Of a stretch of 12,092 nt of DNA, positions 12,070 through 12,092 are shown one piece after another. Every line of letters starts with the position of its first letter. Position 1 is the stretch's first letter. Under the pieces are notes generated by a model that was not told the origin of the DNA, searched no databases, and saw only the letters and a list, made by a program, of their open reading frames with translations. The position numbers and the translations under genes are program-made. The stretch is from assembly GCA_016874945.1 (NCBI GenBank), contig VGSO01000050.1, positions 1-12,092 on the forward strand, read 5' to 3'. Source of the DNA: Deltaproteobacteria bacterium (lineage in GTDB: Bacteria > Desulfobacterota > Desulfobaccia > Desulfobaccales > 0-14-0-80-60-11).

Positions 12070-12092
12070 TGTCAAGATGAGCCAGCTTTAAA

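Overview
The window reads as a GC-rich chromosome segment from an anaerobic sulfate- or sulfur-compound-reducing bacterium, most likely Desulfobacterota (the old deltaproteobacterial sulfate reducers, perhaps Desulfobacca- or Syntrophobacter-like). The main evidence is a dsrM-K-J-O-P cluster, the membrane complex that feeds electrons to dissimilatory sulfite reduction, with the arrangement found in sulfate reducers. The genus is inferred; there is no rRNA or other taxonomic marker.

Region 1 (1-4840, minus strand) is one tight operon. A stand-alone RsbRD N-terminal-domain gene comes first, followed by dsrM, dsrK, dsrJ, dsrO and dsrP, the last cut by the window start. The dsr genes are separated by 8 nt or less or overlap (TAA-ATG and TGATG junctions), so they are probably translated together. 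DsrM and DsrP are membrane proteins, DsrK is a cytoplasmic HdrD-like catalytic iron-sulfur subunit, and DsrJ (triheme cytochrome c) and DsrO (Tat-exported ferredoxin-like) face the periplasm.

Region 2 (4841-5758) is mostly non-coding: a terminator, a 7-bp tandem repeat, a small two-helix membrane protein gene that may be leaderless, and a 415-base stretch of nested inverted repeats. Region 3 (5759-8003, plus strand) holds a histidinol dehydrogenase gene with an unusual NAD-site motif and folE2 (GTP cyclohydrolase IB), separated by a strong hairpin. The folE2-dksA gap carries a 130-bp MITE-like element with 15-bp perfect terminal inverted repeats and a TAGT duplication.

Region 4 (8274-10311, minus strand) is a transcription-control operon: an RpoD-related sigma factor followed by a DksA-type zinc-finger protein and a clear terminator. 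It diverges from region 5 (10312-11908, plus strand), a YhaM-like OB-fold/HD phosphohydrolase and a universal stress protein, closed by a strong terminator. The AT-rich divergent spacer has promoter-like sequences in both directions and a perfect inverted repeat over one -10 box.

I do not see a clearly new multi-gene system. Coding content is largely housekeeping and energy metabolism. The points most worth checking are the HisD active-site substitution, the possible leaderless gene, two candidate operators and the MITE-like element.
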